In this document: positions 17,606 through 27,378 of the stretch, piece by piece
How positions within the stretch are numbered: position 1 is the first letter of the stretch
Layout: each line of letters opens with the position of its first letter
From: Kalymmatonema hyalinum WJT4-NPBG1
GTDB lineage: Bacteria > Cyanobacteriota > Cyanobacteriia > Cyanobacteriales > Nostocaceae
NCBI GenBank assembly: GCA_019359075.1
Contig: JAHHIB010000048.1
Span: forward strand, 1 to 63,416
Direction of reading: 5' to 3'
DNA length: 63,416 nucleotides
Position numbers and translations under genes: made by a program
Notes under the pieces: generated by a model
The model's input: only the letters and a program-made list of their open reading frames with translations
Database searches by the model: none
What the model was told of the DNA's origin: nothing

Positions 17606-18280
17606 ATGCCTGATACATTAAAACTTGATGAAGTAGTGGAGTTTGCTGAAAACCCAGAACCCCGTTGTCCTTGTGTACTTCTACTAGATACATCTGGCTC
17701 AATGCAAGGTATGCCAATAGATTCATTGAATCAGGGGTTGCAGACTTTCAAGGAAGAATTAACGAAAAATTCCTTGGCGGCAAGGAGGGTGGAAGTAGCA
17801 ATAGTTACTTTTGATAGTCATGTAAATGTAGTACAGGACTTTATAACGGCTGACCAATTCAGTCCGCCGATACTGACAGCACAAGGACTGACTACGATGG
17901 GTGCTGGAATTCATAAAGCTTTGGATCTGCTCCAAGACCGCAAAGCTCAGTATCGCACCAACGGCATTGCTTACTATCGTCCTTGGGTATTCATGATTAC
18001 TGATGGTGAGCCGCAAGGCGAGTTTGAAGATGTTGTAGAGCAAGCTGCGCGGCGTTTGCACGCAGATGAAGCTAGTAAGCGTGTGGCATTTTTTACTGTT
18101 GCGGTGGACAATGCGAACATGGCACGCTTAAGTCAAATAGGTGTGCGTACGCCTTTGAGACTCCAAGGGCTCAATTTTGTTGAAATGTTTGTTTGGCTCT
18201 CAGCTAGTATGTCGGCTGTTTCTCATTCCAAGGTAGAGGAACAGGTGGCGCTACCGCCAATTGGTTGGGGTTCTGTTTAG
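17606..18280 (+). CDS. TerY-like von Willebrand factor A domain protein
   Basis: A 224-residue vWA domain filling the protein. The metal-ion-dependent adhesion site is complete: DTSGSM near residue 29, a Thr in LTTMGAG, and Asp in MITDGEPQGE. It has no signal peptide, so it acts in the cytoplasm. The ATG at 17606 is chosen over a TTG at 17579 because it begins the domain in the usual way for TerY (MPDTLKLDEVVEF). The next two genes on the same strand are a PP2C phosphatase (51 bases away) and a protein kinase. This vWA-PP2C-kinase set is the TerY-P triad described for tellurite/stress (Ter) systems, in which phosphorylation is thought to control the vWA scaffold. Confidence 0.9.
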   Translation: MPDTLKLDEVVEFAENPEPRCPCVLLLDTSGSMQGMPIDSLNQGLQTFKEELTKNSLAARRVEVAIVTFDSHVNVVQDFITADQFSPPILTAQGLTTMGAGIHKALDLLQDRKAQYRTNGIAYYRPWVFMITDGEPQGEFEDVVEQAARRLHADEASKRVAFFTVAVDNANMARLSQIGVRTPLRLQGLNFVEMFVWLSASMSAVSHSKVEEQVALPPIGWGSV

Positions 18281-18331
18281 TAATGATATGGCGCAATGCT
18301 CATGCAAAGAGCAGCAACGGAAGACTATCAT

Positions 18332-19111
18332 ATGAACACTTCTAAACAGATACCTCATTGGCGGGTAGTAGCCGCATCAGTCTGTGGTACGAGCCACTTA
18401 AAGAACAAGCAGTTGTGTCAGGATGCTCACCACTGGCAGATTTTGCCAGATAATATTTTGGTTGTTGCTGCGGCAGATGGAGCTGGATCTGCAAGCATGG
18501 GTAAGCTGGGAGCAATGGTTGCTGTGGAAACAGCGATAGAAAACATCTCAATCAAAGAAATCTCAGGGCGAACCCTAGTCGATGATGATGCTGTGCGATC
18601 GCTTTTGCTTGAGGCAATAATCGCTGCCAAAAAAGCTGTTGAGGAAGAAGCTGTTGCTTGTGAAAAGCAGCCATTGGATTTAGCAAGCACTTTGATTATT
18701 GCAGTCGCGACCCCAGAAGTTGTAGCAGTGGCACAAATAGGGGATGGTGTGGCGGTAGCAAGGGATGTTCAGGGAAACCTAATTGCACTGACTATGCCTG
18801 ATAGTGGAGAATATATTAATGAGACAGTTTTTTTGACCTCGCCAACAGCCTTAGATGCTGCTCAACTCAGGGTATGGCGTCAAGCGATAGTCAACGTTGG
18901 TGTCCTCACTGATGGACTACAAATGCTTGCGATGAATATGGCTGTGGGTGCGCCTCATAAACCGTTCTTCTTTCCTCTGTTCGACTTTGCAGCCAATGCT
19001 GATGATAAGACAGTGGCAAAAGAACAGTTATTGAAGTTTTTGCGTTCGGATCGGATTACCCAACGTACAGATGATGATCTCACATTAATCATTGCTGCCT
19101 TAAGCAATTGA
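18332..19111 (+). CDS. PP2C-type protein phosphatase of the TerY-P triad
   Basis: A 259-residue PPM/PP2C phosphatase. Conserved metal-binding features are CQDAHHW (early acidic site), VVAAADGAGSAS (the DG motif), VAQIGDGVAVA and the C-terminal RTDDDLTLI, which together hold the two Mn2+/Mg2+ ions. The ATG at 18332 has GGAAG seven bases upstream; an earlier ATG at 18296 would add 12 residues. It should dephosphorylate Ser/Thr on the products of the vWA/kinase pair, in the cytoplasm. It lies between the vWA gene and the kinase gene with short gaps, consistent with one transcript. Confidence 0.9.
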   Translation: MNTSKQIPHWRVVAASVCGTSHLKNKQLCQDAHHWQILPDNILVVAAADGAGSASMGKLGAMVAVETAIENISIKEISGRTLVDDDAVRSLLLEAIIAAKKAVEEEAVACEKQPLDLASTLIIAVATPEVVAVAQIGDGVAVARDVQGNLIALTMPDSGEYINETVFLTSPTALDAAQLRVWRQAIVNVGVLTDGLQMLAMNMAVGAPHKPFFFPLFDFAANADDKTVAKEQLLKFLRSDRITQRTDDDLTLIIAALSN

Positions 19112-19169
19112 TTGGAGAATTCCTCTGTGCAAAAGTGTATACATTTATAACGTATCCATAAATTATATC

Positions 19170-21359
19170 ATGCAGGTACTACGTTGTCTTTCCAACCAAA
19201 AAATTAATAATATCAACCTCACCGTAAGTTTGGGACGAGGCGGTGAAGCCTGTATATACACAGTGCCAACAGATGCTGGTTTAGTGGCAAAAGTTTATCA
19301 CAAGCCAACACCTGCCCAAGCTCGCAAATTGGAGGTCATGCTTGCCCACCCGCCGGAAAACCCAACCGCCAGCTTGGGGCATATTTCAATAGCATGGCCG
19401 ATTGAGTTGTTGCACTCAACAGATGCAAGCGCTCAGGTGATAGGCTTTTTGATGCCGCGCATTCAGGGAATGCGTCCAATCATCGACTTTTATAATCCTA
19501 GAACTCGCCGCCAGCACTGTCCTTTATTCAACTATCAGTACTTAATCCGCACAGCTCGCAATCTAGCTTCGGCTTTTGCCGCATTGCACGCCAGTGGGTA
19601 CTGTGTCGGCGATGTGAATGAGTCGAATATCCTTGTCAGTGACACGGCATTGGTAACAATAGTAGACACCGATTCATTCCAGGTACAAGACCCAAATAAT
19701 GGAATGATTTACCGTTGTCATGTAGGGAAACCAGAATTTACCCCACCAGAACTTCAAAACAAAACCTTTGCTCAGTGCGATCGCAATTTTACCCACGACA
19801 GGTTTGGGTTAGCAGTGCTGATCTTTCAACTGTTGATGGAAGGCACACACCCATTTTCAGGTATTTATCAAGGAGCTGGTGAACCTCCAGCATACGAAGC
19901 ACGCATTGCAGCAGGACATTTTACCTACAGTCGAAAGCGGCGTATACCATATATTCCCACACCCATTGCACCTCCTTGGGATATTCTTCCTCTGAGTCTG
20001 CAGGAACTTTTTGTACGTTGTTTTGAGGAGAGTCACAACGATCCGCAGCTACGCCCCAGTGCTCAAACTTGGCTAACGGCGCTTGCTGATGCCGAAAATT
20101 CCTTAATCACCTGTACTGTTAACCCGCAGCATCGCTATAGCAACCACTTGGACAAATGTCCTTGGTGCGAACGTAGTTTGCGATTAGGTGGACGTGATCC
20201 ATTTCCATCTATAAAGGCAATAGCAAATAGAGAACATTTACAACCGCGAGTACAGCCCAAAAGACGCCAAGTTCAAGTTCCTCGCACACCGCAACCAGCG
20301 ATTCCATTTACCCGCACGAATTATCGCCCTCCCGTTGTTCCGCAAAATATTTCCTACTATAAACCTCCTAAAAAGCGTAAATTCTACCCTATTGTTTTTT
20401 GCTTGGTTGGTCTTTTTGGTGCTTTAGGGTATTTGGATTTAATGGTTAAATTTACAAATCGCCCCTTTGTTGCCCAAAGTTCTTACGTTCAGCAAAATTT
20501 GATTTCTTTGGCAAAAGACAAGATTAAGAAGAATAAAAATTTTGCTGATTACTACAAGCAGGGACATGCTTCATACAAAGTCAAAGACTACGAAAAAGCC
20601 ATTGAAAATTTCAGTCAAGCAATACAAAAAGAGCCAAAACATCCAAAAGCTTATGTCAACCGTGGGAATGCTCACTACAACCTAAAAGAGTATGAAGCAG
20701 CACTTGGTGATTACAATCAAGCAATTGGCATCAGTCCTAATGAAGTGAAAGCTTATGTCAATCGCGGGAATGCCCGCTATATGCTTGCCGAATATAGCAG
20801 TGATCCAGACAAAGAATATAACCTAGCAATTGCAGACTATAACAATGCCCTGCGTCTCAATCCAAATGAAGTAGAAGCATACATCAGACGGGGTATTGTT
20901 CGCTCCCAAATTGCTAAATATAGTGGCGATTCTCAATATGAATATAAAAAAGCAATTGATGACTTCAACCTGGCACTGAACCTTAATTCTTCAAGGGCAG
21001 AAGCATACTTTCAGCGAGGTTTGGTGCGTTATCAAGTTGCCCAATATAGCAGCGATTTTGAGCAAGAATACAAACAAGCAATTCAGGACTTTAACCAAGC
21101 ATTGAATATCAATTCAAAACTGGCAAAAGTCTATCTAAAACGAGGTGTTGTCCGTTACGAACTTGCACAATATGGAGGTGGCAAATCTAGTCAGTACCAT
21201 AAGCAAGCAGTTGATGATTTACAGACAGCTGCCAAAATATCTCTCGAACAAGAGGATATGGATAATTATCAACAAGCATTAAGCAGCATCTGTGTTGTCG
21301 TTGAAAATAAATGTGATACTTTTTTGCAAACCACAAATGTATCGCAACAAAGCAACTAA
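19170..21359 (+). CDS. Protein kinase (TerY-P triad type) fused to membrane anchor and TPR repeats
   Basis: A 729-residue fusion. Residues 1-310 are a divergent Ser/Thr-kinase-like domain: Gly-rich loop LGRGGEACIYTV, Lys in LVAKVYHKP, catalytic-loop GDVNESNIL near 147 in place of HRD..N, and DTDSF near 168 in place of DFG. This is followed by a Cys-rich zinc-ribbon-like patch (LDKCPWCERSLR near 328), a Pro/Arg-rich linker, one membrane helix (about 405-425), and five to six tetratricopeptide repeats (about 465-715) with NPNEVEAYIRRG-type units. The C-terminal TPRs should lie across the membrane or be tethered to it. It completes the vWA-PP2C-kinase triad. ATG at 19170. Confidence 0.88.
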   Translation: MQVLRCLSNQKINNINLTVSLGRGGEACIYTVPTDAGLVAKVYHKPTPAQARKLEVMLAHPPENPTASLGHISIAWPIELLHSTDASAQVIGFLMPRIQGMRPIIDFYNPRTRRQHCPLFNYQYLIRTARNLASAFAALHASGYCVGDVNESNILVSDTALVTIVDTDSFQVQDPNNGMIYRCHVGKPEFTPPELQNKTFAQCDRNFTHDRFGLAVLIFQLLMEGTHPFSGIYQGAGEPPAYEARIAAGHFTYSRKRRIPYIPTPIAPPWDILPLSLQELFVRCFEESHNDPQLRPSAQTWLTALADAENSLITCTVNPQHRYSNHLDKCPWCERSLRLGGRDPFPSIKAIANREHLQPRVQPKRRQVQVPRTPQPAIPFTRTNYRPPVVPQNISYYKPPKKRKFYPIVFCLVGLFGALGYLDLMVKFTNRPFVAQSSYVQQNLISLAKDKIKKNKNFADYYKQGHASYKVKDYEKAIENFSQAIQKEPKHPKAYVNRGNAHYNLKEYEAALGDYNQAIGISPNEVKAYVNRGNARYMLAEYSSDPDKEYNLAIADYNNALRLNPNEVEAYIRRGIVRSQIAKYSGDSQYEYKKAIDDFNLALNLNSSRAEAYFQRGLVRYQVAQYSSDFEQEYKQAIQDFNQALNINSKLAKVYLKRGVVRYELAQYGGGKSSQYHKQAVDDLQTAAKISLEQEDMDNYQQALSSICVVVENKCDTFLQTTNVSQQSN

Positions 21360-22130
21360 TACCAATTCTCTCTAAAAAAAGCACTTAATACTTACTCTTG
21401 GATTGGCGTACTTGGCGTCTATGTCGTGCGGAGACGCTCAGTGCAAAGCCCTCCCTTCGGGTACGCTAAGGCGGTTTATTTAATAAATATTAAGTGGTTC
21501 TTCATGGAGAATTGGTACAAGTACAGTTTTGCCTAAATCTGTAGCGTTATAGCTCATAATTAGGCTTTAAGCGAGAGTAGCCTTGTTACGAATGTGTCTA
21601 CCACGCTTTTTGATAAAACTTTTTAAACAAACTTGTGCAATTCTGTACTAAGAACAAGTTAATTGCAGAGAAAATTAAGCTGTTTCACCACGAAGCTTAA
21701 CACCTTTGCTGTTTATTATCTTTTGTATTTTGAAGAATGACAGCGGTTCTCCGTAGGGTGGGTATTGCTCACCAATACTTCAAAAATCACTCACGTAAGT
21801 TTTTATAGGCAATGCCCACCTTACAATTTGTAGTCTAATCATTTGAAAAACGCTATATATAGCAGGTTATTTATTGTGATTTTGAAATAGTAAGACTCGG
21901 TTATTTTGCATTTTTTAGAAAGTGCCTAAATACTGTTATCTCTAAGTTCCAGGTACTTACAAAGCTTCTTCATTTTTTCACACTTAAGATAGATTTATTT
22001 ATCTGCTCTTCATACTCAAGCCCCAATTTGCAGTTAGATTATATACTGAGAAAATTGATAAATCAATTTTTCTCTCTTCAGTCCTAAGATAGTTGATTAC
22101 TCATCTACCTGAAAACCTAGAGATAATCCC
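21360..22130. other. Intergenic region with several palindromic repeats
   Basis: 771 bases with no supported gene. GC-rich repeat modules lie at about 21400-21475 (GTCGTGCGGAGACGC, CCCTTCGGGTACGC). An imperfect inverted repeat at 21753-21824 has arms GTAGGGTGGGTATTGC and GCAATGCCCACCTTAC. The promoter of the polysaccharide locus should be in the AT-rich part after 21900. Confidence 0.55.
21753..21824. repeat. GTAGGGTGGGTATTGC-type inverted repeat
   Basis: Arms of 16 bases (21753-21768 and 21809-21824) pair with two mismatches around a 40-base interior. It has the size and form of a MITE-like or REP-like element; no target duplication was recognised. Confidence 0.55.
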
Positions 22131-22904
22131 ATGAAAGCAGTGATTTTAGCTGGAGGGCTTGGTACACGCTTAAGTGAAGAAACTAGCGTTAGACCCAAGC
22201 CGATGGTGGAGATTGGCGGTAAGCCAATATTATGGCATATAATGAAGGTTTACTCCACCTACGGCATTAATGACTTTATTATATGCTGTGGTTACAAAGG
22301 TTACGTCATTAAGGAGTATTTTGCCAACTACTTCTTACATATGTCAGATGTTACCTTTGATATGCGATTTAACCAGATGAATGTGCTTTCGGGTTACGCA
22401 GAACCTTGGCGTGTCACCCTAGTAGATACGGGTGATAATACAATGACCGGCGGACGTTTGAAGCGAGTCAGAGAGCATATTGGCAATGAAACTTTTTGCT
22501 TCACCTACGGCGATGGTGTAAGCAATATCAATGTTGCAGAACTGATTAATTTTCATAAAGAACAAAAGACTTTAGCAACAATGACAGCAGTCCAACCACC
22601 AGGACGCTTTGGTGCTCTTGTCTTAGGACACGAACAAACAAAAATCACAAACTTTCGGGAAAAACCAGAAGGTGATGGAGCTTGGATTAATGGTGGTTAT
22701 TTTGTGCTAGAGCCTGAAGTCATCAATTTAATCGCTGACGATTCCACTGTTTGGGAGCAAACACCATTGGAAAAGCTTGCCGAAATGGAAAAGCTATCTG
22801 CTTACAAGCACAATGGCTTCTGGCAGCCAATGGATACTTTACGAGATAAAAATTACCTTGAGGATTTGTGGAAGAATTGTAAGGCTCCTTGGAAAGTATG
22901 GTGA
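22131..22904 (+). CDS. rfbF: Glucose-1-phosphate cytidylyltransferase
   Basis: A 257-residue nucleotidyltransferase, the full length of RfbF. The N-terminal [18 protein letters not shown] is the nucleotide-binding signature, [19 protein letters not shown] follows with the catalytic Lys, and the [13 protein letters not shown] and GRFGALVL stretches are typical of the CTP-specific branch. It makes CDP-glucose from glucose-1-phosphate and CTP, the entry to CDP-sugars. The usual next enzyme, CDP-glucose 4,6-dehydratase, is not found in this window; instead an FAD oxidoreductase and an SDR follow. It opens the plus-strand polysaccharide locus, and the corresponding gene stands near the start of the Anabaena HEP island. 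Confidence 0.93.
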   Translation: MKAVILAGGLGTRLSEETSVRPKPMVEIGGKPILWHIMKVYSTYGINDFIICCGYKGYVIKEYFANYFLHMSDVTFDMRFNQMNVLSGYAEPWRVTLVDTGDNTMTGGRLKRVREHIGNETFCFTYGDGVSNINVAELINFHKEQKTLATMTAVQPPGRFGALVLGHEQTKITNFREKPEGDGAWINGGYFVLEPEVINLIADDSTVWEQTPLEKLAEMEKLSAYKHNGFWQPMDTLRDKNYLEDLWKNCKAPWKVW

Positions 22905-23050
22905 GAAAAAAAGAAGAAGATAGAAGATAGAACATACAAGATATAAAAATCACTTCATTCTTCACTCTTGTTTTTTCTCTCAGCATTTTTGATTTTTCAC
23001 TCTTCATTCTTGACTCTTCACACTTCGTATTCCCAGGAGCTATAGTACTG

Positions 23051-24268
23051 ATGTATGATTTTGCGATTATAGGTGGAGGAATCGTTGGTCTTTCCACCGG
23101 TATGGCTTTAGGTAAACGCTATCCCAATGCTCGCATTCTGGTTTTAGAAAAAGAAAGCAATTGGGCTTTTCACCAAACCGGCAACAATAGTGGCGTGATT
23201 CATTCTGGCATTTACTATAAGCCGGGAAGTTTCAAAGCTAAATTTTGTCGTGACGGTTGTCTGTCAATGGTGGAATTTTGCCAAGAACATGGAATTGACC
23301 ATGAAATTTGCGGCAAAGTGATAGTTGCTACTGATGAAAAAGAGTTGCCTCGCCTAGAAAATCTTTACAAGCGAGGTTTTGAAAATGGCATAGACGTTAA
23401 GAGAATTACTCCTGAGGAAGTCAAAGAAATTGAACCTCATGTCACCTCCGTTGGCGGAATACTCGTCTCTTCAACTGGTATTGTAAACTACAAGCAAGTT
23501 TGCCTCAAGTATGCTGAAATTATTAAACAGCAGGGAGGAGAACTGCGTCTCAATACAAAGGTTGAAAAAATAGTTACCAGTGGCAACCATCAGATATTAG
23601 AAACTAACACTGGTACTTTTGAAACTCGCTTTGTGATCAATTGTGCTGGATTGCATAGCGATCGCGTTGCCAAAATGGGTAAAGCCGATCCGAAAGCAAA
23701 AATTGTTCCTTTCCGGGGAGAATATTACGAACTCACACCAGAAAAACGCTATCTGGTCAAAGGTTTAATATACCCAGTTCCCAATCCTGATTTTCCCTTC
23801 CTAGGTGTCCACTTTACGCGCATGATTGATAGCAGCGTACACGCTGGACCAAATGCAGTTCTGAGTTTGAAGCGTGAAGGCTACAAGAAAACCGACTTTA
23901 ACTTGCGCGATTTTGCAGAAGTCATGACTTATCCTGGTTTTTGGAAACTCGCAGCCAAACACGCTGACGAAGGAATCCAGGAAATCATTCGTTCCTTTAG
24001 TAAAGCAGCCTTCACCAGAAGTTTGCAAAAACTCATTCCTGAAGTCCAACAAGAAGATTTAGTTCCCACCCACGCTGGTGTTCGCGCACAAGCACTGATG
24101 AACGATGGTAAACTGGTGGACGACTTTTTGATTGTTCAAGGTCAAAACTCCGTCCATGTTTGCAATGCTCCTTCCCCAGCAGCAACATCTTCCATCGAAA
24201 TTGGCAAAGCAATTGTCGCCCAAATTCCTGAACAATCGCATCTCAAAGCTGTAGTTAGTCAAGTCTAA
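23051..24268 (+). CDS. lhgO: LhgO-like FAD-dependent oxidoreductase (L-2-hydroxyglutarate oxidase family)
   Basis: A 405-residue flavoprotein. The N-terminal YDFAIIGGGIVGLSTGMAL is the dinucleotide-binding fold for FAD, QTGNNSGVIHSGIYY is the marker of the LhgO/YgaF branch of the DAO family, and VINCAGLHSDRVA and a C-terminal GVRAQALMNDGKLVDDF with APSPAATSSIEIG complete it. Enzymes of this family oxidise L-2-hydroxyglutarate to 2-oxoglutarate, passing electrons to the membrane. Its position between rfbF and an SDR, in a sugar-nucleotide cluster, suggests that here it could act on a sugar-derived substrate, or recycle a product of the nearby dioxygenase; that is inference. ATG at 23051. Confidence 0.85.
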   Translation: MYDFAIIGGGIVGLSTGMALGKRYPNARILVLEKESNWAFHQTGNNSGVIHSGIYYKPGSFKAKFCRDGCLSMVEFCQEHGIDHEICGKVIVATDEKELPRLENLYKRGFENGIDVKRITPEEVKEIEPHVTSVGGILVSSTGIVNYKQVCLKYAEIIKQQGGELRLNTKVEKIVTSGNHQILETNTGTFETRFVINCAGLHSDRVAKMGKADPKAKIVPFRGEYYELTPEKRYLVKGLIYPVPNPDFPFLGVHFTRMIDSSVHAGPNAVLSLKREGYKKTDFNLRDFAEVMTYPGFWKLAAKHADEGIQEIIRSFSKAAFTRSLQKLIPEVQQEDLVPTHAGVRAQALMNDGKLVDDFLIVQGQNSVHVCNAPSPAATSSIEIGKAIVAQIPEQSHLKAVVSQV

Positions 24269-24368
24269 ATATTGCGTTTGCCTGTGCTTTTTTGCAACAT
24301 TATTTATTATTTAATTTTATCTAGCACAGGCATTCTTTCATGTGAGAATATCTAAGCTTAAGGAGGAT

Positions 24369-24611
24369 ATGTATAACGAGCTGCTTCACAGTTGCGGCGT
24401 TATTCACTTCACAAATTCTCCCAAAGCCTGGTATGCAGGATTGCCAGAAGAATCTAAACACCCTAAAAAAAGATTTGTTCTTCCAATATCTTGAGATAAC
24501 AGACTGGTCTGGCTGGCGAGATACTATTTCGAGACGGGTTTGGAGAAAATTTATGAAAGTAACATCGTTGACAACCTCAAAACTTTAGAAATGATGTGTT
24601 ACGGTGCATAA
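24369..24611 (+). pseudogene. Possible interrupted small reading frame
   Basis: ATG 24369, with AGGAGG two bases before it, opens a frame that reads 41 residues to TGA (24492-24494) and then stays open in the same frame for another 38 codons to TAA at 24609. Both halves look protein-like (WYAGLPEESKHPKKRF before, LVWLARYYFETGLEKIYE after). No family was recognised, and the ribosome site is very close to the ATG. A decayed gene in the 499-base gap between lhgO and the SDR is the simplest reading, but chance cannot be ruled out because another frame is also open over part of it. Confidence 0.3.
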
Positions 24612-24767
24612 CAGATGTACACAAGGTGAGTGGAGGCGACAATTTATGCTGCCATCAATACATCATAACTAGATCGCCTAAACAACCCTAACCAGAGTGA
24701 CGCACCGTACCTCACTAGGGTAATTCATTTACGACATGAAATAGAACTTCAATAGGAATTGAAAACA

Positions 24768-25793
24768 ATGAAAATTCTAGTCACTGGTACTGAAGGTTAT
24801 CTTGGTAGCTTATTACCTCCCTTGTTAATCGAACGGGGACATGAAGTTATCGGAGTAGACACCGGTTTTTATAAAGTGGGTTGGTTGTACAACGGTACTC
24901 AGGTCACAGCCAAAACTCTCACTAAAGATATTCGCCATATCACCGTAGAGGATTTAGAAGGTGTTGATGCCATAGTCCACATGGCTGAACTGTCGAATGA
25001 CCCCACTGGACAGCTTGCACCGCACATCACTTACGAAATTAACCATAAAGGTTCAGTTCGTCTTGCCGAATTGGCAAAACAAGCAGGTGTGCGTCGCTTT
25101 GTGTATATGTCTTCGTGCAGTGTCTATGGCGTCGCTACCGAAGGTGATGTCACAGAAGAATCTCCTGTTAATCCCCAAACCGCCTACGCAGAATGTAAGA
25201 CTTTAGTCGAGCGAGATGTCAAGCCACTCGCTGATGATGACTTCTCTCCCACTTTCATGCGGAATGCTACTGCCTTTGGTGCTTCCCCCAGAATGCGCTT
25301 TGATATTGTTTTAAACAATTTAGCAGGTTTGGCATGGACGACCAAAGAAATCAAGATGATCAGTGACGGTACACCTTGGCGTCCACTCGTCCACGCGCTG
25401 GATATTTGCAAAGCAATTGTTTGCACGGTGGAAGCTCCTCGTGATATCGTACACAACCAAATCTTCAACGTGGGAGATACAGCAAATAATTATCGAGTCA
25501 AACAAATTGCCGAAATTATTGCCGGAGTTTTCCCAGGTTGCAAATTGAGCTTTGGCGACCAAGGTGCAGACAATCGCAGTTACCGCGTATCTTTCGAGAA
25601 AATTAACACCGTTCTACCTGGCTTTAAGTGTGATTGGAATGCACAGCGGGGGGCGCAGCAGTTGTATGATTTGTTCTTGCAAATCGATATGACTGAAGAG
25701 GTTTTCTTATCTAGAGGCTTCACTCGCTTGAAGCAGCTAGAGTATCTGATTCGTACTCAGCAAATTAATCAAGATTTCTTCTGGAGTAAGTAA
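24768..25793 (+). CDS. NAD-dependent epimerase/dehydratase (extended SDR)
   Basis: A 341-residue extended short-chain dehydrogenase. KILVTGTEGYLGS is the NAD-binding TGxxGxxG motif, the catalytic triad is visible as SSCSVYG followed by YAECK (YxxxK), and a C-terminal sugar-nucleotide part follows. ATG at 24768 is preferred over a TTG at 24759; AGGA lies before it. Such enzymes epimerise, dehydrate or reduce NDP-sugars. Placed after rfbF and lhgO, it could act on a CDP-sugar, but the specificity (epimerase, 4,6-dehydratase or reductase) cannot be told. The tail of about 35 residues (LQIDMTEEVFL to the end) is shared by SDRs of similar polysaccharide clusters. Confidence 0.88.
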   Translation: MKILVTGTEGYLGSLLPPLLIERGHEVIGVDTGFYKVGWLYNGTQVTAKTLTKDIRHITVEDLEGVDAIVHMAELSNDPTGQLAPHITYEINHKGSVRLAELAKQAGVRRFVYMSSCSVYGVATEGDVTEESPVNPQTAYAECKTLVERDVKPLADDDFSPTFMRNATAFGASPRMRFDIVLNNLAGLAWTTKEIKMISDGTPWRPLVHALDICKAIVCTVEAPRDIVHNQIFNVGDTANNYRVKQIAEIIAGVFPGCKLSFGDQGADNRSYRVSFEKINTVLPGFKCDWNAQRGAQQLYDLFLQIDMTEEVFLSRGFTRLKQLEYLIRTQQINQDFFWSK

Positions 25794-26262
25794 ACTGTCA
25801 GAATTGCTGAAAAGCACTCAGGGAGATTGTGTGATGGGAATGTTCATCACAAAAACAAGTTTATAGCTCACACAGCAGGTTCAAAATTCATTCTTGAAAT
25901 AAGTTCTACGCAGAGTGGATAATTTGAATGCTCAACTGTCGATTGGATTATAAACCCAGGTGAACATTCCCAACAATCAAACTGTTTTAACCAAGTCAGT
26001 AGACTTAATCTACAACCACTGTTTCAATTGTCAAGTTTTTGTCACCACTGATTCTATCGGAATTATCTGATCTACCACATTTTTTAAACAGGGCTGCAAT
26101 TTATGACAACTATAAAGTACAGAAACACTATCTCCCGTTGCTTCTTTGGTTGTGATGGTAGTAAAAATTTTCGCCGGGGTGCTCGTATGATGCTCTTTGC
26201 TTATTGTCTAACTGCAAAATCTCAAGAAATCAAATCTGACATCATAGGAGTTAAACTGAAAT
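25794..26262. other. Intergenic region, no recognised gene
   Basis: 469 bases without a supported gene. AGGAG at about 26248 precedes the next glycosyltransferase start. A short frame beginning at 26103 overlaps the start of the GT2 gene and has no recognisable motif. Confidence 0.45.
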
Positions 26263-27213
26263 ATGAAAACATTGCTTACAATTGCCATCCCCACTTACAA
26301 TCGCGCTCATTTACTTGATCAACAGCTAGCATGGCTGGCTAGAGCGATCCAAGGGTTTGAATCTGAATGTGAAGTCATAGTTTCTGATAATTCTTCTACA
26401 GATAATACATCTGAAATTATTAAAAAGTGGTTGCCTTATTTTAGTAAAAGTAAATTTATTGTAAATAGAAATAGCGAAAATTTAGGCGTGATGAGAAATA
26501 TTGCATACTGTCTAAATTCCGCCACTAGTAAATATGTATGGACAATTGGTGATGATGATCCAATTCAGGACAGAACTCTTAGCTATGTAGTGGAAAATCT
26601 CAAAAAATATCCAGAACTAACATTATTAATTCTCAACTTTTCCTGCCGTTACGAGCCAACTGGTGAATTACTTTATCAACGCTGCTTTGATATTAAAGAT
26701 GAAGAGGTGTGTGCTGAGGGGAAAGCGGTATTTGAATTTTGTTTGGAGCAAAATCACTCTGGCGTAGGGTTTATGACTGCTCAAGTTTACCGAACAGAAG
26801 TGGTGCAGTCTGCTGTCAAAAAATGGTCATCTGGCCTGAATAATATGGAGGCGCAAGTATACTGGACTGCATTTTGTGCGGCTAATGGCAGTGCCAAGGT
26901 GACAAAAGATACCTACTTAGAAAGCGCTTTCGGGGATAGTCATTGGATGCGCGAACCAAAAGTATTGCTTAAAATGCAATATATTGATTTGCCTAAACTT
27001 TATATAAAATTGATGGAAATAGGATATTCTATTAAATTTTGCAGAAAATTAGTTTTGAAACATTTTCTCAAAAATAACTGGAGGGTTTTCTTTGGGGCTT
27101 TGAGAAGATGGCCAATTCTAGCAATAACCACAATAATTCCCTACCTAGCTTTGGTAGGGAAATCTGCAAAAGGAATTCTTTTGTCCCCTAAGGAGATATC
27201 AACAAGCCCGTAA
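26263..27213 (+). CDS. GT2-family glycosyltransferase
   Basis: A 316-residue protein of the GT-A fold. LLTIAIPTYNRAHLLDQQL opens the nucleotide-binding domain, VIVSDNSSTDNTSE follows, and the metal-binding acidic motif is TIGDDDPIQD near residue 96. A C-terminal basic, aromatic tail (LVLKHFLKNNWRVFFGALRR) may contact the membrane. It would transfer a sugar from an NDP-sugar to a growing lipid-linked oligosaccharide on the cytoplasmic face. It is the first of two adjacent paralogues; the next gene has the same start, the same DDD motif and the same tail. ATG at 26263 with AGGAG upstream. Confidence 0.9.
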   Translation: MKTLLTIAIPTYNRAHLLDQQLAWLARAIQGFESECEVIVSDNSSTDNTSEIIKKWLPYFSKSKFIVNRNSENLGVMRNIAYCLNSATSKYVWTIGDDDPIQDRTLSYVVENLKKYPELTLLILNFSCRYEPTGELLYQRCFDIKDEEVCAEGKAVFEFCLEQNHSGVGFMTAQVYRTEVVQSAVKKWSSGLNNMEAQVYWTAFCAANGSAKVTKDTYLESAFGDSHWMREPKVLLKMQYIDLPKLYIKLMEIGYSIKFCRKLVLKHFLKNNWRVFFGALRRWPILAITTIIPYLALVGKSAKGILLSPKEISTSP

Positions 27214-27378
27214 TCTGATATTCTTAGCACAACTTCACAAACTTATATTCACACCTCTTGTTTAGTAGGATTTAATGTTAAGAGGGAAAAAACAACCAAA
27301 TAAGCTCATGATGGTTACTAAATCTAGAAGCCAAGAATTAGTAAAAAATGCAGTTTCATATACCATCTACCATTGACC

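Noticed and set aside
22905-23050. Polypurine/pyrimidine stretch as a minus-strand gene
   Set aside because: The frame there is simple-sequence AGA/TTC repeats and overlaps the starts and ends of rfbF and lhgO.
26103-26318. 71-codon frame before the first GT2 gene
   Set aside because: It overlaps the GT2 start by 56 bases in another frame, and has no motif or ribosome site.
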